Of a stretch of DNA of 45,385 nt, positions 1 through 9,813 are shown piece by piece (the stretch's first letter is position 1; the number at the start of each line of letters is the position of its first letter). The notes under the pieces were generated by a model, which was not told the origin of the DNA, did no database searches, and was given only the letters and a program-made list of their open reading frames with translations. Location of the stretch: NCBI GenBank assembly GCA_902511735.1, contig CABXGK010000003.1:1-45385 (forward strand), written 5' to 3'. The translations under genes were made by a program, and so were the position numbers. This DNA comes from an uncultured marine group I thaumarchaeote. Its GTDB lineage: Archaea; Thermoproteota; Nitrososphaeria; Nitrososphaerales; Nitrosopumilaceae.

Positions 1-246
1 AGTTTTAAAATCAATATTATTTGATTTTTCATAGATATTTGATAGCATTATGTCAAGATTTTGGAAGATGTTTTTACAGATATAGCATTTTGTGTCAGAA
101 GATTTGGAAAATTTTTTGAGATACTTTTTTCCTAGTAATTTTGATGATGGTTTTCCTGTAAGTTTTGAGATTAATCTACCAGCACAATATTCACAAAGAA
201 CATAATTTTTGAATATTTTAGAAATTGTAACTGATTGAGGTTTCAC
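1..246 (-). CDS. pus10: Pus10-like tRNA pseudouridine synthase, N-terminal part (truncated by window edge)
   Basis: Reverse strand reads from GTG at 246: VKPQSVTISKIFKNYVLCEYCAGRLISKLTGKPSSKLLGKKYLKKFSKSSDTKCYICKNIFQNLDIMLSNIYEKSNNIDFKT. It is open to the window edge; the CxxC...CxxC pair resembles the Pus10 N-terminal zinc region. Not in the ORF track. Confidence 0.7.
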   Translation of the reverse strand, partial: MKPQSVTISKIFKNYVLCEYCAGRLISKLTGKPSSKLLGKKYLKKFSKSSDTKCYICKNIFQNLDIMLSNIYEKSNNIDFKT

Positions 247-302
247 ATAATTGAATATGTAATTGATTTAATGAGTATTTGTCATACAGACTAGTATTAA
301 AT

Positions 303-878
303 ATGAGATTTTTTGAAGATGTTTTTATGGAGTATGTAACAAAATATCCAAAAACAGTTTTAATTGATAATGATAAAAATAACAAAATTCATGTTGATAA
401 AATGACTGGAGTAGAAGAATTACATTTAATTGTTAAAGAAAGTGCAGAGAAAATGAGAAACATTCTGTTTAATGAAGGATTCACTACAGTAAAATTTGAA
501 CACAAACAACCGCTTCAAATTGGAGATGGATTATCATTGAAATTGAAAAAACCATGGGAGATGCATGTGAGATTATTTTCTAATACAAAAGATAGTATTT
601 CAATTCAAGGTGAAGTTGAGATATCAAGAGACTATTTACAACATTTGTTTAGTCAACGTACTGCTGTCATTTACGAGATTGAATCAATTTTAAAGAAAAA
701 TGGAATAAAATATGATATTTTAAATAAAAGAATCAGCAAATATGTAAACAAAGTTTTAGATGAATACAAAATAAAATTAGTTACTCCAGATATACCAGTT
801 TTTGCATGGAAACCAATGTTGTTTATGATTGGAACTGTAGGCGCAATGTATTTGTGGAAATATTTGCATACACTTTGA
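303..878 (+). CDS. Conserved hypothetical protein with C-terminal hydrophobic segment
   Basis: ORF 279..878; the first codon given is TTG and ATG at 303 (MRFFEDV) is a likelier start. C-terminus MLFMIGTVGAMYLWKYL looks like one TM helix. Confidence 0.6.
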   Translation: MRFFEDVFMEYVTKYPKTVLIDNDKNNKIHVDKMTGVEELHLIVKESAEKMRNILFNEGFTTVKFEHKQPLQIGDGLSLKLKKPWEMHVRLFSNTKDSISIQGEVEISRDYLQHLFSQRTAVIYEIESILKKNGIKYDILNKRISKYVNKVLDEYKIKLVTPDIPVFAWKPMLFMIGTVGAMYLWKYLHTL

Positions 879-910
879 AGCTTTAATTATTAATTAGAAG
901 AATAAACTTC

Positions 911-1450
911 GTGTCAAATCAGATAAAACCATTATTCATTAAGCATTATGGTGTTTCACCATGGGAAATTAATGTAATTCGAAGCATACTTGATAAAAGA
1001 TTCCAAACAGAAGATGAAGAAATTGAAAATACATATCAAGAAAAATTTGTCAGTCATTTAGAAATATCTTTTCCATATTCATTTAATAGTGAATTTTTCA
1101 AATGGTTTGATTTCAAAGAATGGGATAAACTTAAAGGAGTTTTTAAGGAAATGAAACGAAGAAGAGGAAATGGAAAAGCGTTAAGAATAAAATTAAAATT
1201 TTTAGGAGAACCAGATATTGAATTCATTATCGAATCAGATGAAAGTCAATGGTTCAAAATGGAAGTTGAAAAAATAGATTTTGTTGTAGAATTATTGCCA
1301 TATCATTTAGATAAAGAAAAGATTCCAAAAGATGTTAAAAGTGTGATTTATAATTTTGATCAAGAAGCAGCAAGATGGAGATTGAGTACAGTGTTTACAG
1401 GTGAGAAGAAATTTGTAAATTCAGAAAATGGATGGAAATTAACTACTTGA
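911..1450 (+). CDS. Conserved hypothetical protein
   Basis: 179-aa ORF, GTG start, soluble charged composition; no family recognised. Confidence 0.6.
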   Translation: MSNQIKPLFIKHYGVSPWEINVIRSILDKRFQTEDEEIENTYQEKFVSHLEISFPYSFNSEFFKWFDFKEWDKLKGVFKEMKRRRGNGKALRIKLKFLGEPDIEFIIESDESQWFKMEVEKIDFVVELLPYHLDKEKIPKDVKSVIYNFDQEAARWRLSTVFTGEKKFVNSENGWKLTT

Positions 1451-1877
1451 TTTCTTTTTCAAGTGGCTCAACTAATCCGTGTAATTCTTTATATTTTGAT
1501 TCAATAAAATCAAGAGATTCATCTAACTTCTTAGATTTTCCATATTTGTAACGAACTAATTCACGATGGTGCCAGAAATTTTTTCCTTCTTCTACAGAGA
1601 TTGTTGTGAAATAATCAGTTCCCTTTAGATTATCAGGTAATTTCATTTGATATGGAAAGAGAAATTCGGCAATGAACCATTCATCTCCATCAGGATAATC
1701 ATTACCAGTTTCAACATCAAAGAAGATATGAAGAAGATTGGATTGCATTAAACCGTCAGCAGATATTTCAGGATGTTTTACATTTGATTTTTTGAAATCA
1801 AGCTTTGTTAATTCAGGAATAAAAAATTCATTAATGATTGATTTTCGAAATATTCTATTTACGTCTATTATATTCAA
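1443..1877 (-). CDS. Hypothetical protein
   Basis: 144-aa ORF, converges on the previous gene with an 8-nt overlap; no family recognised. Confidence 0.55.
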   Translation of the reverse strand: MNIIDVNRIFRKSIINEFFIPELTKLDFKKSNVKHPEISADGLMQSNLLHIFFDVETGNDYPDGDEWFIAEFLFPYQMKLPDNLKGTDYFTTISVEEGKNFWHHRELVRYKYGKSKKLDESLDFIESKYKELHGLVEPLEKEIK

Positions 1878-1967
1878 TAGTTGTTGAATAGAAAAAACTG
1901 TCTAATAATCATTTGTCATGTACATAATAGATGGATTAAATATCATAAATGATTTAAGCATACATCA

Positions 1968-2936
1968 ATGAAAAAACATTTCAATGTGTTGGTTACAAGA
2001 CGTCTACACAAATCTGCATTAGATGAGTTAGAAAAAAAATGTAATGTTTTTTTGCATAACGGTAAGATCCCAATTCCAAAAAAGAATTTAATTAATAAAA
2101 TTAAAGATATGGATGGTTTGATTTGCCACCCATATGATACAATAGACAAAAAAGTCATTAAAAATGCAAAAAATCTCAAAGTGATCAGTACTTTTAGTGT
2201 AGGATTTGATCACATAGATATTGATTTTGCAAAGTCACTTGGAATTAAAATTGGTTATACACCTGAAGTTTTGACAAATGCAACTGCTGAATTAACAATT
2301 GGATTAATTCTAGATGTTTTAAGAAGAATTTCAGAAGGTGACAGAATTATTAGAAATAAAAAATGGAATGTGATATTTGGCGCTTATGACTACACAGGTA
2401 CAGAAGTTTCAGGTAAAACTATTGGAATTATAGGAATGGGACGAATTGGTAGAGAAGTTGCAAAAAAAACAAATGGCTTAGGGATGAATGTGATTTATCA
2501 TAACAGAAAACCTGTATCAAAGAGTATAGAAAGAAAATTAAAAGCAAAATATGTATCAGAAAGTGTACTCTACAAAAAAAGTGATATAATTTCACTGCAT
2601 GTTCCATACAATAATGATACACATCATTTAATGAATTCAAAAATTTTTAAAAAAATGAAAAAGACTTCTTTTTTAATAAATACATCTAGAGGAAAAATTG
2701 TGAATGAGAAACAATTAGTGACTGCATTGAAAACAAAAGAGATTCAAGGTGCAGGAATGGATGTTTATGAATCAGAGCCGGTTCATAGTAATAGTTTATT
2801 ATTAAAATTAGAAAATGTTGTTTTAGCACCACATGTTGGAAGTTCTACTAATGAAACAAGACAAAAAATGTCCGATATTACTGTAAAAAATTTAGTTTTT
2901 GCATTAGAAGGAAAAAAATTACTTTATTCGGTTTAA
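1968..2936 (+). CDS. D-isomer-specific 2-hydroxyacid dehydrogenase (glyoxylate/hydroxypyruvate reductase-like)
   Basis: Rossmann motif GKTIGIIGMGRIGREVAKK, NTSRGKIVNE, and LAPHVGSST with catalytic His. Confidence 0.88.
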   Translation: MKKHFNVLVTRRLHKSALDELEKKCNVFLHNGKIPIPKKNLINKIKDMDGLICHPYDTIDKKVIKNAKNLKVISTFSVGFDHIDIDFAKSLGIKIGYTPEVLTNATAELTIGLILDVLRRISEGDRIIRNKKWNVIFGAYDYTGTEVSGKTIGIIGMGRIGREVAKKTNGLGMNVIYHNRKPVSKSIERKLKAKYVSESVLYKKSDIISLHVPYNNDTHHLMNSKIFKKMKKTSFLINTSRGKIVNEKQLVTALKTKEIQGAGMDVYESEPVHSNSLLLKLENVVLAPHVGSSTNETRQKMSDITVKNLVFALEGKKLLYSV

Positions 2937-3199
2937 TCTAATTGAATTAAAACATCATCAGGATTTCCTTTAACACAATCAGTTCCAACAGATTTAAGTT
3001 TTTGAAATTCAAGTATGCCTTCAGGGATTTTTCCTATTTTTTGAAGTTCACCAATTTTTACAGTTACAACATCCTTGTGTTTTTCACATGTAATTCCAAC
3101 CATGTAAGAATCATCATTGTGAACAATTTCTACAACATATTCTGGTGGATTAACACAATCTCGCCCACTTTGTTTTACAGAGCATCTATCAGGGAGCAT
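2933..3199 (-). CDS. Small hypothetical protein, cysteine-containing
   Basis: 88-aa ORF (MLPDRCSVKQSGRDCVNPPEYVVEIVHNDDSYMVGITCEKH...); Cys/His spacing suggests metal binding. Confidence 0.5.
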   Translation of the reverse strand: MLPDRCSVKQSGRDCVNPPEYVVEIVHNDDSYMVGITCEKHKDVVTVKIGELQKIGKIPEGILEFQKLKSVGTDCVKGNPDDVLIQLD

Positions 3200-3222
3200 A
3201 AAATTCTAATTTTTATGGAATA

Positions 3223-4521
3223 TTAAATCTCATCTATTATTGAATTAAAGTTCCATAACTGATTCTTTTGAGAATTATGTTCTTTTAAAATCCCTTTATC
3301 TTGTAATTTTTTTACAACCAAGGCAGAATATGCAGGGGCTCCAGTTGCACCAGGAGAATTATAATTTACAATATGAAATGAATTATGACCTTCCCGTTCC
3401 ATTACATCAGATATAAAATTTCCATCTGGAGAAATTACAGGAGTGCGTATTCCTGCAGTTCCTTTTTTTGTGAAATAATCTGGTTTCAAAGATGGAATAA
3501 AATCCATAACACGCTGAACCATTGAATCTTTTGAAATTGAACTTCTAAATTCATGACTAATTAATGACAGAAAATCAGGATTGAGAAATAATTTTTTTGC
3601 ACCACCAGTAAGAATTTCCCCTAGTTTAGATACAGTTGATGGAATGTCAGTTACAAAACCATCGTATGTTTCAGGTGTTGGTACAGGTACAGCATTCGGA
3701 CCAATCTCAGTGGTTCCATTAGCACGTTTTATCCAATGAGGATCAAGAAAAGGAAATTCAGGATGTCTTGCTACTGAATAGATGTTTGTTTTTACAATGT
3801 CAGCATAATTATTATCAGCTATCCAATATTCACCCCTAAAATGAAGATCAGAATAAGATTCGAATAAGTCAAATTGTTTTGCAATATCAAGAGAATTTCC
3901 ACCAGAGCAATTAATCAAGTAATTACATTCAATTGAAGAATTATCTGTAAAGTTGATTTGAATTACATCATCATTCATGAAAAATGATTTAACATTTTTT
4001 TGAAAAAGAAATTCAGTAGAATTCTGAACAGAAATTTTCTGTATTTCTTGTGTGAGTTTAGAATAATCTGTAGATACATCACTTTTACATAATAACCCAG
4101 AATGGCATTCAATGTTTTGTTCTTTCTGTTTTAATTCATTTGAATCTAATAACAAAAGATTATCTTCAGATACACCATTTTCTACTCCCCATTTTTGGTA
4201 TTTTTCTAATGTTTTATGTTGAATTTCATTTAAAGCAACTTCTATGGTTCCTACTTCATTCCAAGGAGACATTTTGTTTTTTGCAAGTGATTTCCATAAT
4301 TCACGAGATACATGTGCAGATTTAGCAAAAATTTTTTTCTTTTCAGGATTTAGATAAAATGGAGTGTGAACAACTCCAGTATTTCTTCCACTAGTATGTT
4401 GAGCTACATTAGATTCTTTTTCAATTACACAAACACTTGAGTTGTAAAGATTAGATATCCAATATGAAATTGTGGTACCTAAAATTCCTCCACCTATAAT
4501 TGCGATATCAAATTTTTTCAA
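3223..4521 (-). CDS. lhgO: FAD-dependent oxidoreductase, L-2-hydroxyglutarate oxidase-like
   Basis: N-terminal FAD motif IAIIGGGILGTTISYWIS, HTSGRNTGVVHTPFY, and C-terminal NYNSPGATGAPAYS, typical of LhgO-type DAO family. Confidence 0.75.
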   Translation of the reverse strand: MKKFDIAIIGGGILGTTISYWISNLYNSSVCVIEKESNVAQHTSGRNTGVVHTPFYLNPEKKKIFAKSAHVSRELWKSLAKNKMSPWNEVGTIEVALNEIQHKTLEKYQKWGVENGVSEDNLLLLDSNELKQKEQNIECHSGLLCKSDVSTDYSKLTQEIQKISVQNSTEFLFQKNVKSFFMNDDVIQINFTDNSSIECNYLINCSGGNSLDIAKQFDLFESYSDLHFRGEYWIADNNYADIVKTNIYSVARHPEFPFLDPHWIKRANGTTEIGPNAVPVPTPETYDGFVTDIPSTVSKLGEILTGGAKKLFLNPDFLSLISHEFRSSISKDSMVQRVMDFIPSLKPDYFTKKGTAGIRTPVISPDGNFISDVMEREGHNSFHIVNYNSPGATGAPAYSALVVKKLQDKGILKEHNSQKNQLWNFNSIIDEI

Positions 4522-4559
4522 TATACAACAACATACAGTCTATAATTTTAAATTAAAGA

Positions 4560-4660
4560 TGGCGCCGAGAGAGAGATTTGAACTCTCGATCCCTTGCGAG
4601 AACGTGCTTTATGGTTTAAGATTTCCAGGCACGCGCCCTACCAGGCTAGGCGACCTCGGC
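4560..4660 (-). tRNA. tRNA-Ser(GGA), apparently with a 14-nt anticodon-loop intron and encoded CCA
   Basis: RC GCCGAGGTCGCCTAGCCTGGTAGGGCGCGTGCCTGGAAATCTTAAACCATAAAGCACG...GAGAGTTCAAATCTCTCTCTCGGCGCCA. Acceptor pairs, T-arm GAGAG/CTCTC, long variable arm. Anticodon stem CGTGC/GCACG closes only if about 14 nt are removed. Confidence 0.88.
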
Positions 4661-4714
4661 ATTAGCTTTCGCTAAATAATAATTCGATAGTGATTATAAA
4701 AATGCATTATTAAT

Positions 4715-5161
4715 TTATTTGAAAACATGAATTATGATAATTTTTTCTATTATACTTTCATCAAGTGTTATAGCTTTTGATGTTATTTTGTATGTTCCTT
4801 CCAATATATGATCACCATTATTTTTTATTTGATCCCAAACAAAAGTTACTTCTTCATGAGAATTCAATTTAGAAATTACTTGAGCTGATGCTGGTGAAAA
4901 AATAGGTATGCTGTCTAGCTGCTTTATCACTAAACCATACGAAGCGTCGGGAAATCTTAGGTCATCAATACCTGAATTAACAATTGTAATAGAGATGGGT
5001 TCACCTAATGTAAAATTGGTTTTTTCTGTAACAATTGATAATGATGTTCCATCAACAAAGACTAATTGATCCTCTACACCATATTCATACAAAATAATTC
5101 CAAAAATTGGTCCAGCTACGACACCAAGAATTATTGCAAAAAGTAAACCTTTAGGAAACAA
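4715..5161 (-). CDS. Membrane-anchored or secreted hypothetical protein, Ig-like / proteinase-inhibitor-like fold
   Basis: N-terminal TM/signal (LLFAIILGVVAGPIFGIILYEYG), then a beta-rich domain (TNFTLGEPISITIVNSG...); TTG start. Confidence 0.5.
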   Translation of the reverse strand: MFPKGLLFAIILGVVAGPIFGIILYEYGVEDQLVFVDGTSLSIVTEKTNFTLGEPISITIVNSGIDDLRFPDASYGLVIKQLDSIPIFSPASAQVISKLNSHEEVTFVWDQIKNNGDHILEGTYKITSKAITLDESIIEKIIIIHVFK

Positions 5162-5164
5162 TTT

Positions 5165-6160
5165 TTATTCTTTTTTTGGGGTACTGGTACGCCAGTTTTT
5201 TGGATAAGTGTTTGGTTTCATAATGATTCGTTTTGTTTGAAAAGCATAACCTTTAGTTTGTTCTTTAAGTTCAGTTTCAGATAAGAGTGATTCTGCTAAT
5301 GCAACAATCTCACCTTTTTGAGAATAAATTCCAACTAGATCACCTTTTTCTAAATATGGAGATATTTGTAAAACTCCTGGTATTGCTAATTGTGCGCCAT
5401 GACACATAGAATCTATTGCAGAATCACGAATAACTACAGATTTAATTTCACTAAAAGTTTCTTCTACTGGCCTAATAATTTTCAAAAGTTTTGATTCATC
5501 TTTATTTTCTTTCCAAGTTGCATATGCATCAGCTAATTCATGCATGGTGACAAGATTCTTTTCACTGAATTGATGTACACGTGAACGACGTAATTCAATC
5601 ATAGAACCACCAGGTCCAAGTAATTCACCCATATCATAATATAATTTTCTTATGTATGTTCCAGCCTCACATAAAATTCGTAATAAAACCAGACGTTCTT
5701 TTTGTTCTAACAGTTCTAATTCATAGATTGTTCTGCTTCGTGTTTGCCTTACTACAGCAGAACGTTGTGGAGGTTTTTGAAAAATTTCACCACGGAATAA
5801 TTCAAGTATTTGTTCTAATTTTTCTTTGGAAGGTAACGAATGTAGTCTTCCCAATGCATGGTATTCTTTTGGTCCCAATAGCAATACTCCAAGAGCTTTT
5901 GTTCCCTCACCTAAACCAAGAGGTAAAACACCTGAGACTTGTGGATCAAGAGTTCCGCTATGACCTGCTTTAGGAATTTCTAGAATTCTTTTTGCCCAAG
6001 CAACAACTTCATGACTTGTAGGTCCTGGCGGTTTATCAATCAAAATTAAACCATAATCAAGTAACTGTTCAATAGTTCGTTTGTCATAGTATGTTCCATT
6101 TTCAGGATTAGTCAAATCCTCATCTATTTTCACAAGATTTTCAAGTTGTTTTAGAGTCAA
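5165..6160 (-). CDS. cbf5: Archaeal Cbf5 (TruB-family) rRNA/tRNA pseudouridine synthase
   Basis: LIDKPPGPTSHEVVAWAKRIL, AGHSGTLDPQVSGVLPLGLGEGTKA, GTYIRKLYYDMGE, PUA domain at C-terminus. Confidence 0.95.
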   Translation of the reverse strand: MTLKQLENLVKIDEDLTNPENGTYYDKRTIEQLLDYGLILIDKPPGPTSHEVVAWAKRILEIPKAGHSGTLDPQVSGVLPLGLGEGTKALGVLLLGPKEYHALGRLHSLPSKEKLEQILELFRGEIFQKPPQRSAVVRQTRSRTIYELELLEQKERLVLLRILCEAGTYIRKLYYDMGELLGPGGSMIELRRSRVHQFSEKNLVTMHELADAYATWKENKDESKLLKIIRPVEETFSEIKSVVIRDSAIDSMCHGAQLAIPGVLQISPYLEKGDLVGIYSQKGEIVALAESLLSETELKEQTKGYAFQTKRIIMKPNTYPKNWRTSTPKKE

Positions 6161-6717
6161 AGTAATTCTCTCACACTTGATTTTGCAATTTCTAACACTT
6201 GTTCTGCATTAATTCCATCAGTTTGAATGATTTTATCAAAAACTGAAAGATCATCTCCAAATTCAAAATTGTAGAGATTTTTGTAAATTAATTTATTTTC
6301 ATTAAATCTTTTGTTAACAACTTCAAATGCAGAAGATTCTTCCATATTATCACGATTTTGCATACGTTTTGCGCTATTTTCTATAGTTCCGCTTAACCAT
6401 AATTTTATTCCACTATCAATTAACCATGGAAGTGTATAGCTAGTGATAACAACATCACCTTTTTCAAATAATTTGATTAATTTTTCATCAACTTTTTTAT
6501 CAAATTCTGGATTTTCTTTTCTTTGATTAAGGAATTTCATTCCATCTTCAGTATCCCACCAATCATCACCACTAGAAGAAAATCCTTGTTCACTGGCAAG
6601 TTCTTTCAAAATATCACCACCGCTAAGATAATTTAGATTGAATTCTTTTGCTAGTCCTTTTGCTACAGTTGTCTTTCCAATAGCAGGAGGACCAGATACT
6701 ACAATGGATTTTGACAA
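6157..6717 (-). CDS. cmk: Cytidylate kinase
   Basis: P-loop VSGPPAIGKTTVAKGLAKEF, 186 aa, between EMC3-like gene and cbf5 as in other archaea. Confidence 0.87.
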   Translation of the reverse strand: MSKSIVVSGPPAIGKTTVAKGLAKEFNLNYLSGGDILKELASEQGFSSSGDDWWDTEDGMKFLNQRKENPEFDKKVDEKLIKLFEKGDVVITSYTLPWLIDSGIKLWLSGTIENSAKRMQNRDNMEESSAFEVVNKRFNENKLIYKNLYNFEFGDDLSVFDKIIQTDGINAEQVLEIAKSSVRELL

Positions 6718-7338
6718 TTATCCTAAATCCATTTGTGTTTTAGTTAGTTTCATGATGAGCCCACTAAATGCAATTGATGATAGGAAATACCAAGCCCATA
6801 AATATAATGCATTTTCGTCTTGACAATATGCACCCTCTTCAACTTTAAGAGCAGTGCATGTTAGTTCAAACCAATCACCAGGAATAACATTTAGTGGAAT
6901 TGGTGAAAGTGCAACAGTATATGAGAATAATTGCGGGAGTACAAAATAGAAAATTAACATTAAAGGAATGATTGTAATCATCATTGGACGTATATTCATC
7001 TGCATCATTTCCATATTCATTTTATTCATGTAAGCAGATTTTTTGTTTGCATTAGCAATTCTTGCTTGATCTTTTGATCTAAATGCAGCCATTCTTTCTT
7101 TTTGCCAAGCTCGAACCTCTTTTGTGATTCGTCTCTGTTTTACTTGATCAACCATTTTTTTTCTAATAGATGAGTTGATCAGATTCAACGCAATTCCAAA
7201 TCCAGCAACTGCCAACATTGATAAAATTGCACCTTTAATCATAGGATCGTCTGTACCCAAAGGACCTTCTCTCATACCAAAGAAATCCATTTGAAGAAAA
7301 ACTGCATCAATGAAGTTTAGTATAAAATTAAATTCCAT
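6718..7338 (-). CDS. EMC3/TMCO1-like (DUF106) membrane protein, Oxa1 superfamily
   Basis: Three hydrophobic segments around a basic coiled region (KERMAAFRSKDQARIANANKKSAYMNKMNMEMMQMNIRPMM); located in the secY-adkA cluster. Confidence 0.82.
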   Translation of the reverse strand: MEFNFILNFIDAVFLQMDFFGMREGPLGTDDPMIKGAILSMLAVAGFGIALNLINSSIRKKMVDQVKQRRITKEVRAWQKERMAAFRSKDQARIANANKKSAYMNKMNMEMMQMNIRPMMITIIPLMLIFYFVLPQLFSYTVALSPIPLNVIPGDWFELTCTALKVEEGAYCQDENALYLWAWYFLSSIAFSGLIMKLTKTQMDLG

Positions 7339-7932
7339 TTATTCATCGACTCCTATTGCATCTATTACATTTTGTGCGGCTTCTTCAATTTTACCTTCAT
7401 TATTCAATATGACTTTCATTGGAGACCCTGATAAAACTGAACAGCTTGATAACATAGCATCTTGTACTGCAAGTTCCTTTTTTATTGCTTCGATTGAAAT
7501 TTTATCACGGTTTCTAGAATCATCCTTCATTCGACGATTGTAAATTTCTTCAGGACGTGCCGAAATTGCTATGAAATGTGTTGGTTCAAGAATTTGAATT
7601 ACATGATTTGGTAAACCAGGATAAAATCCTTCTTTGGTGGAAATGAATGCATGTGTATCAATGAAGATTACATCATCAGTCAATTCAGCAATTTTTGATG
7701 CTGCCTTTTTCTGTAATGCTTTTTGTTCTGAAACAGGTAATCTTCTTAAAGAATCTCTGTCAGAAAAACCACCATCTGTTGCCTGCTCCATCATCATTGT
7801 TCCATAGCTATGAACACATGCTTTGTGTTTGTCAGCTTTTAACATTTCGACAATACGCTCTACTAGAGAAGTTTTTCCAACTCCCGGAATTCCAACAATT
7901 ACGATTTTTTTACGTTCTACCAAGCAAAGCAC
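7339..7932 (-). CDS. adkA: Archaeal-type adenylate kinase
   Basis: IVIVGIPGVGKTSLVERIVEML; directly after secY. Start is GTG 7932 or TTG 7923, overlapping secY. Confidence 0.9.
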   Translation of the reverse strand: MLCLVERKKIVIVGIPGVGKTSLVERIVEMLKADKHKACVHSYGTMMMEQATDGGFSDRDSLRRLPVSEQKALQKKAASKIAELTDDVIFIDTHAFISTKEGFYPGLPNHVIQILEPTHFIAISARPEEIYNRRMKDDSRNRDKISIEAIKKELAVQDAMLSSCSVLSGSPMKVILNNEGKIEEAAQNVIDAIGVDE

Positions 7933-9340
7933 CTAACCGTGGCATGACAACTTCCACCTGTTCTTTTACTAATTGGTTATAGTAATTAATTAGAATATCT
8001 ACAGAAAGCAAAATTCCAATTCCGGTACCAAATACTCCTAATACATCCGAAACACCTGCAATTAATCCAAGAATTGCAGAACCGATTATTGTAACTGATG
8101 GAATGTATCTGTTAAGTAATGTTTCAATTGGTTTGTTTGAACGTCTAAATCCAGGTACTTGTACATCTGCATCTAAAAGATTTTGTGCCGCTTTCTTTGG
8201 AGAAAGTCCACCAAGTTCTACCCACAATCTTCCAAAAACAATTACAATTCCGATCATGAATATCACATATCCAATAGCACGAATAGGATCTTGTGCTGCT
8301 AAATCTAAACCTCTTGGAGGAGTGATAAAGTAAACAATTCCACCGATCGGAGATGACGGACTTGTAGGATCAAATTGTCCTAAAATATTCAAGAACACAT
8401 TATTGTTACGCGGGTTAAATTGTGACCAAAACATTTGTCCAATAAACACAGCGTTTGCAGTTAATGCAGAAGCCAAAATTACAGGAATGTTTGAAACATA
8501 CATCATTTTGATTGGATAAGTTGCAGCAAAACCCCTATACTTTGTAGAAACAATTGGAATTTCTACCTTCATACCTTGAGTGTATACAAGTATCGCAAGT
8601 ATTCCCGCAGTTAAGAACAATCCAAAGACACTCGGCAGTTGATTTGACCGGAACAACGCATCTGCTACATCACCATACGCAGCCATCTGACCAATGAATG
8701 GAAATACACCAACTGCACCACCGTCACCAGCAGGCATTGGACTAAACAGACTCCAGAGAATTTGTTGAGCAACTCCTGCCATAATGAATATACTAATTCC
8801 ACTACCTAGACCCCATCCTTTTTGGATAGTTTCATCCAAGAACATTACAATTACAGACGCCCCCATTAACTGCCCTATCAGTATGTACATCACATGCGGC
8901 TCAGAAATTCCGGGTCCATAAACAGCAATTGCATATACTATAGACTCAGCAACAATTACGATGTAAGTTACAAGCTTTGTAGCAGTTTGAAATACACCAC
9001 GTTCTGCGGGGTTTTTAAAATCAAACTTTAAGATATCAGAACCACGAAGTAATTGCATTAATAGACCACCAGTAACTATTGGTCCAATGCCTAATTCAAC
9101 AAGAGAACCTTGTGCTGATGCAAAAATTACTCTTGCAAATGCTAGAAAATCAAATTCAGGTGCAGATGCGCCAAACAAAGGAGTTTGACCCATGACTAGA
9201 TAAATTACAAGACAACCAGAAGTCCATAGGATTTTTTGTTGTAAAGGAATTTTCCTTTTTGGTTTTGGAACTTGAGGAATGTAAGGTTCAGCCTTGGCTA
9301 CAATTTTTCGTATGGTTTCAGTTAGTGTTCCTTCAGCCAT
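7910..9340 (-). CDS. secY: Preprotein translocase subunit SecY (Sec61 alpha)
   Basis: 476 aa, about 10 TM segments, GGLLMQLLRGSDILKFD, YVSNIPVILASALTANA. Confidence 0.97.
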   Translation of the reverse strand: MAEGTLTETIRKIVAKAEPYIPQVPKPKRKIPLQQKILWTSGCLVIYLVMGQTPLFGASAPEFDFLAFARVIFASAQGSLVELGIGPIVTGGLLMQLLRGSDILKFDFKNPAERGVFQTATKLVTYIVIVAESIVYAIAVYGPGISEPHVMYILIGQLMGASVIVMFLDETIQKGWGLGSGISIFIMAGVAQQILWSLFSPMPAGDGGAVGVFPFIGQMAAYGDVADALFRSNQLPSVFGLFLTAGILAILVYTQGMKVEIPIVSTKYRGFAATYPIKMMYVSNIPVILASALTANAVFIGQMFWSQFNPRNNNVFLNILGQFDPTSPSSPIGGIVYFITPPRGLDLAAQDPIRAIGYVIFMIGIVIVFGRLWVELGGLSPKKAAQNLLDADVQVPGFRRSNKPIETLLNRYIPSVTIIGSAILGLIAGVSDVLGVFGTGIGILLSVDILINYYNQLVKEQVEVVMPRLGALLGRT

Positions 9341-9812
9341 CGTTGTTTTCTACATCTTCAGTTTTTTCTTGTGTTTTTTCTTCAGTTTTTTGAATAGGAA
9401 GAATTACTTCACCACCTGCTTGTTTTACTTTTTCAATTGCAGAAGGTGTTGCGTTTTTTACTTTAATTGTATATGCAGTATTAATTTGACCTCCACCTAG
9501 TAATTTTTCAATCTTTAGTGATTGTAGATCTAAAACGTTTTTGGAATTTTCAGATTTTCCAGATTTAGAAAATAAATCATTCAAGTCTCTAACATTTATC
9601 CAAATCTTTGTGATGCTTGGATGTGGAGAATGAGTTCCTTCATGACCAAAATGATCTTGATCTTCTTTAATTACAGTACTTGCTAAGTGTTTGAGATGTC
9701 CAGAACGTCCTAGACCACCTTTATGACCAAATGATCTATGTTGTGCAACTTGACCCCATCCCATGTGTCTTCCACCTCTTAATCTTCTAGTTTTTCTTAA
9801 TCTTGTTGCCAT
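9333..9812 (-). CDS. rpl15: Ribosomal protein uL15
   Basis: RLRKTRRLRGGRHMGWGQVAQHRSFGHKGGLGRSGHLKH; position before secY. Confidence 0.95.
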   Translation of the reverse strand: MATRLRKTRRLRGGRHMGWGQVAQHRSFGHKGGLGRSGHLKHLASTVIKEDQDHFGHEGTHSPHPSITKIWINVRDLNDLFSKSGKSENSKNVLDLQSLKIEKLLGGGQINTAYTIKVKNATPSAIEKVKQAGGEVILPIQKTEEKTQEKTEDVENNDG

Positions 9813-9813
9813 A

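Noticed and set aside
279-302. TTG start (MSYRLVLN) for the first plus-strand ORF
   Set aside because: ATG at 303 is closer to a normal start and the upstream codons lack support.
1943-2640. Minus ORFs 1943..2179 and 2428..2640
   Set aside because: Hydrophobic antisense shadows of the Lys-rich 2-hydroxyacid dehydrogenase.
4472-4675. 67-aa plus ORF MVPKIPPPII...APRERFELSIPCENVL
   Set aside because: It is the antisense translation of the tRNA-Ser gene and lhgO start; a common annotation artefact.
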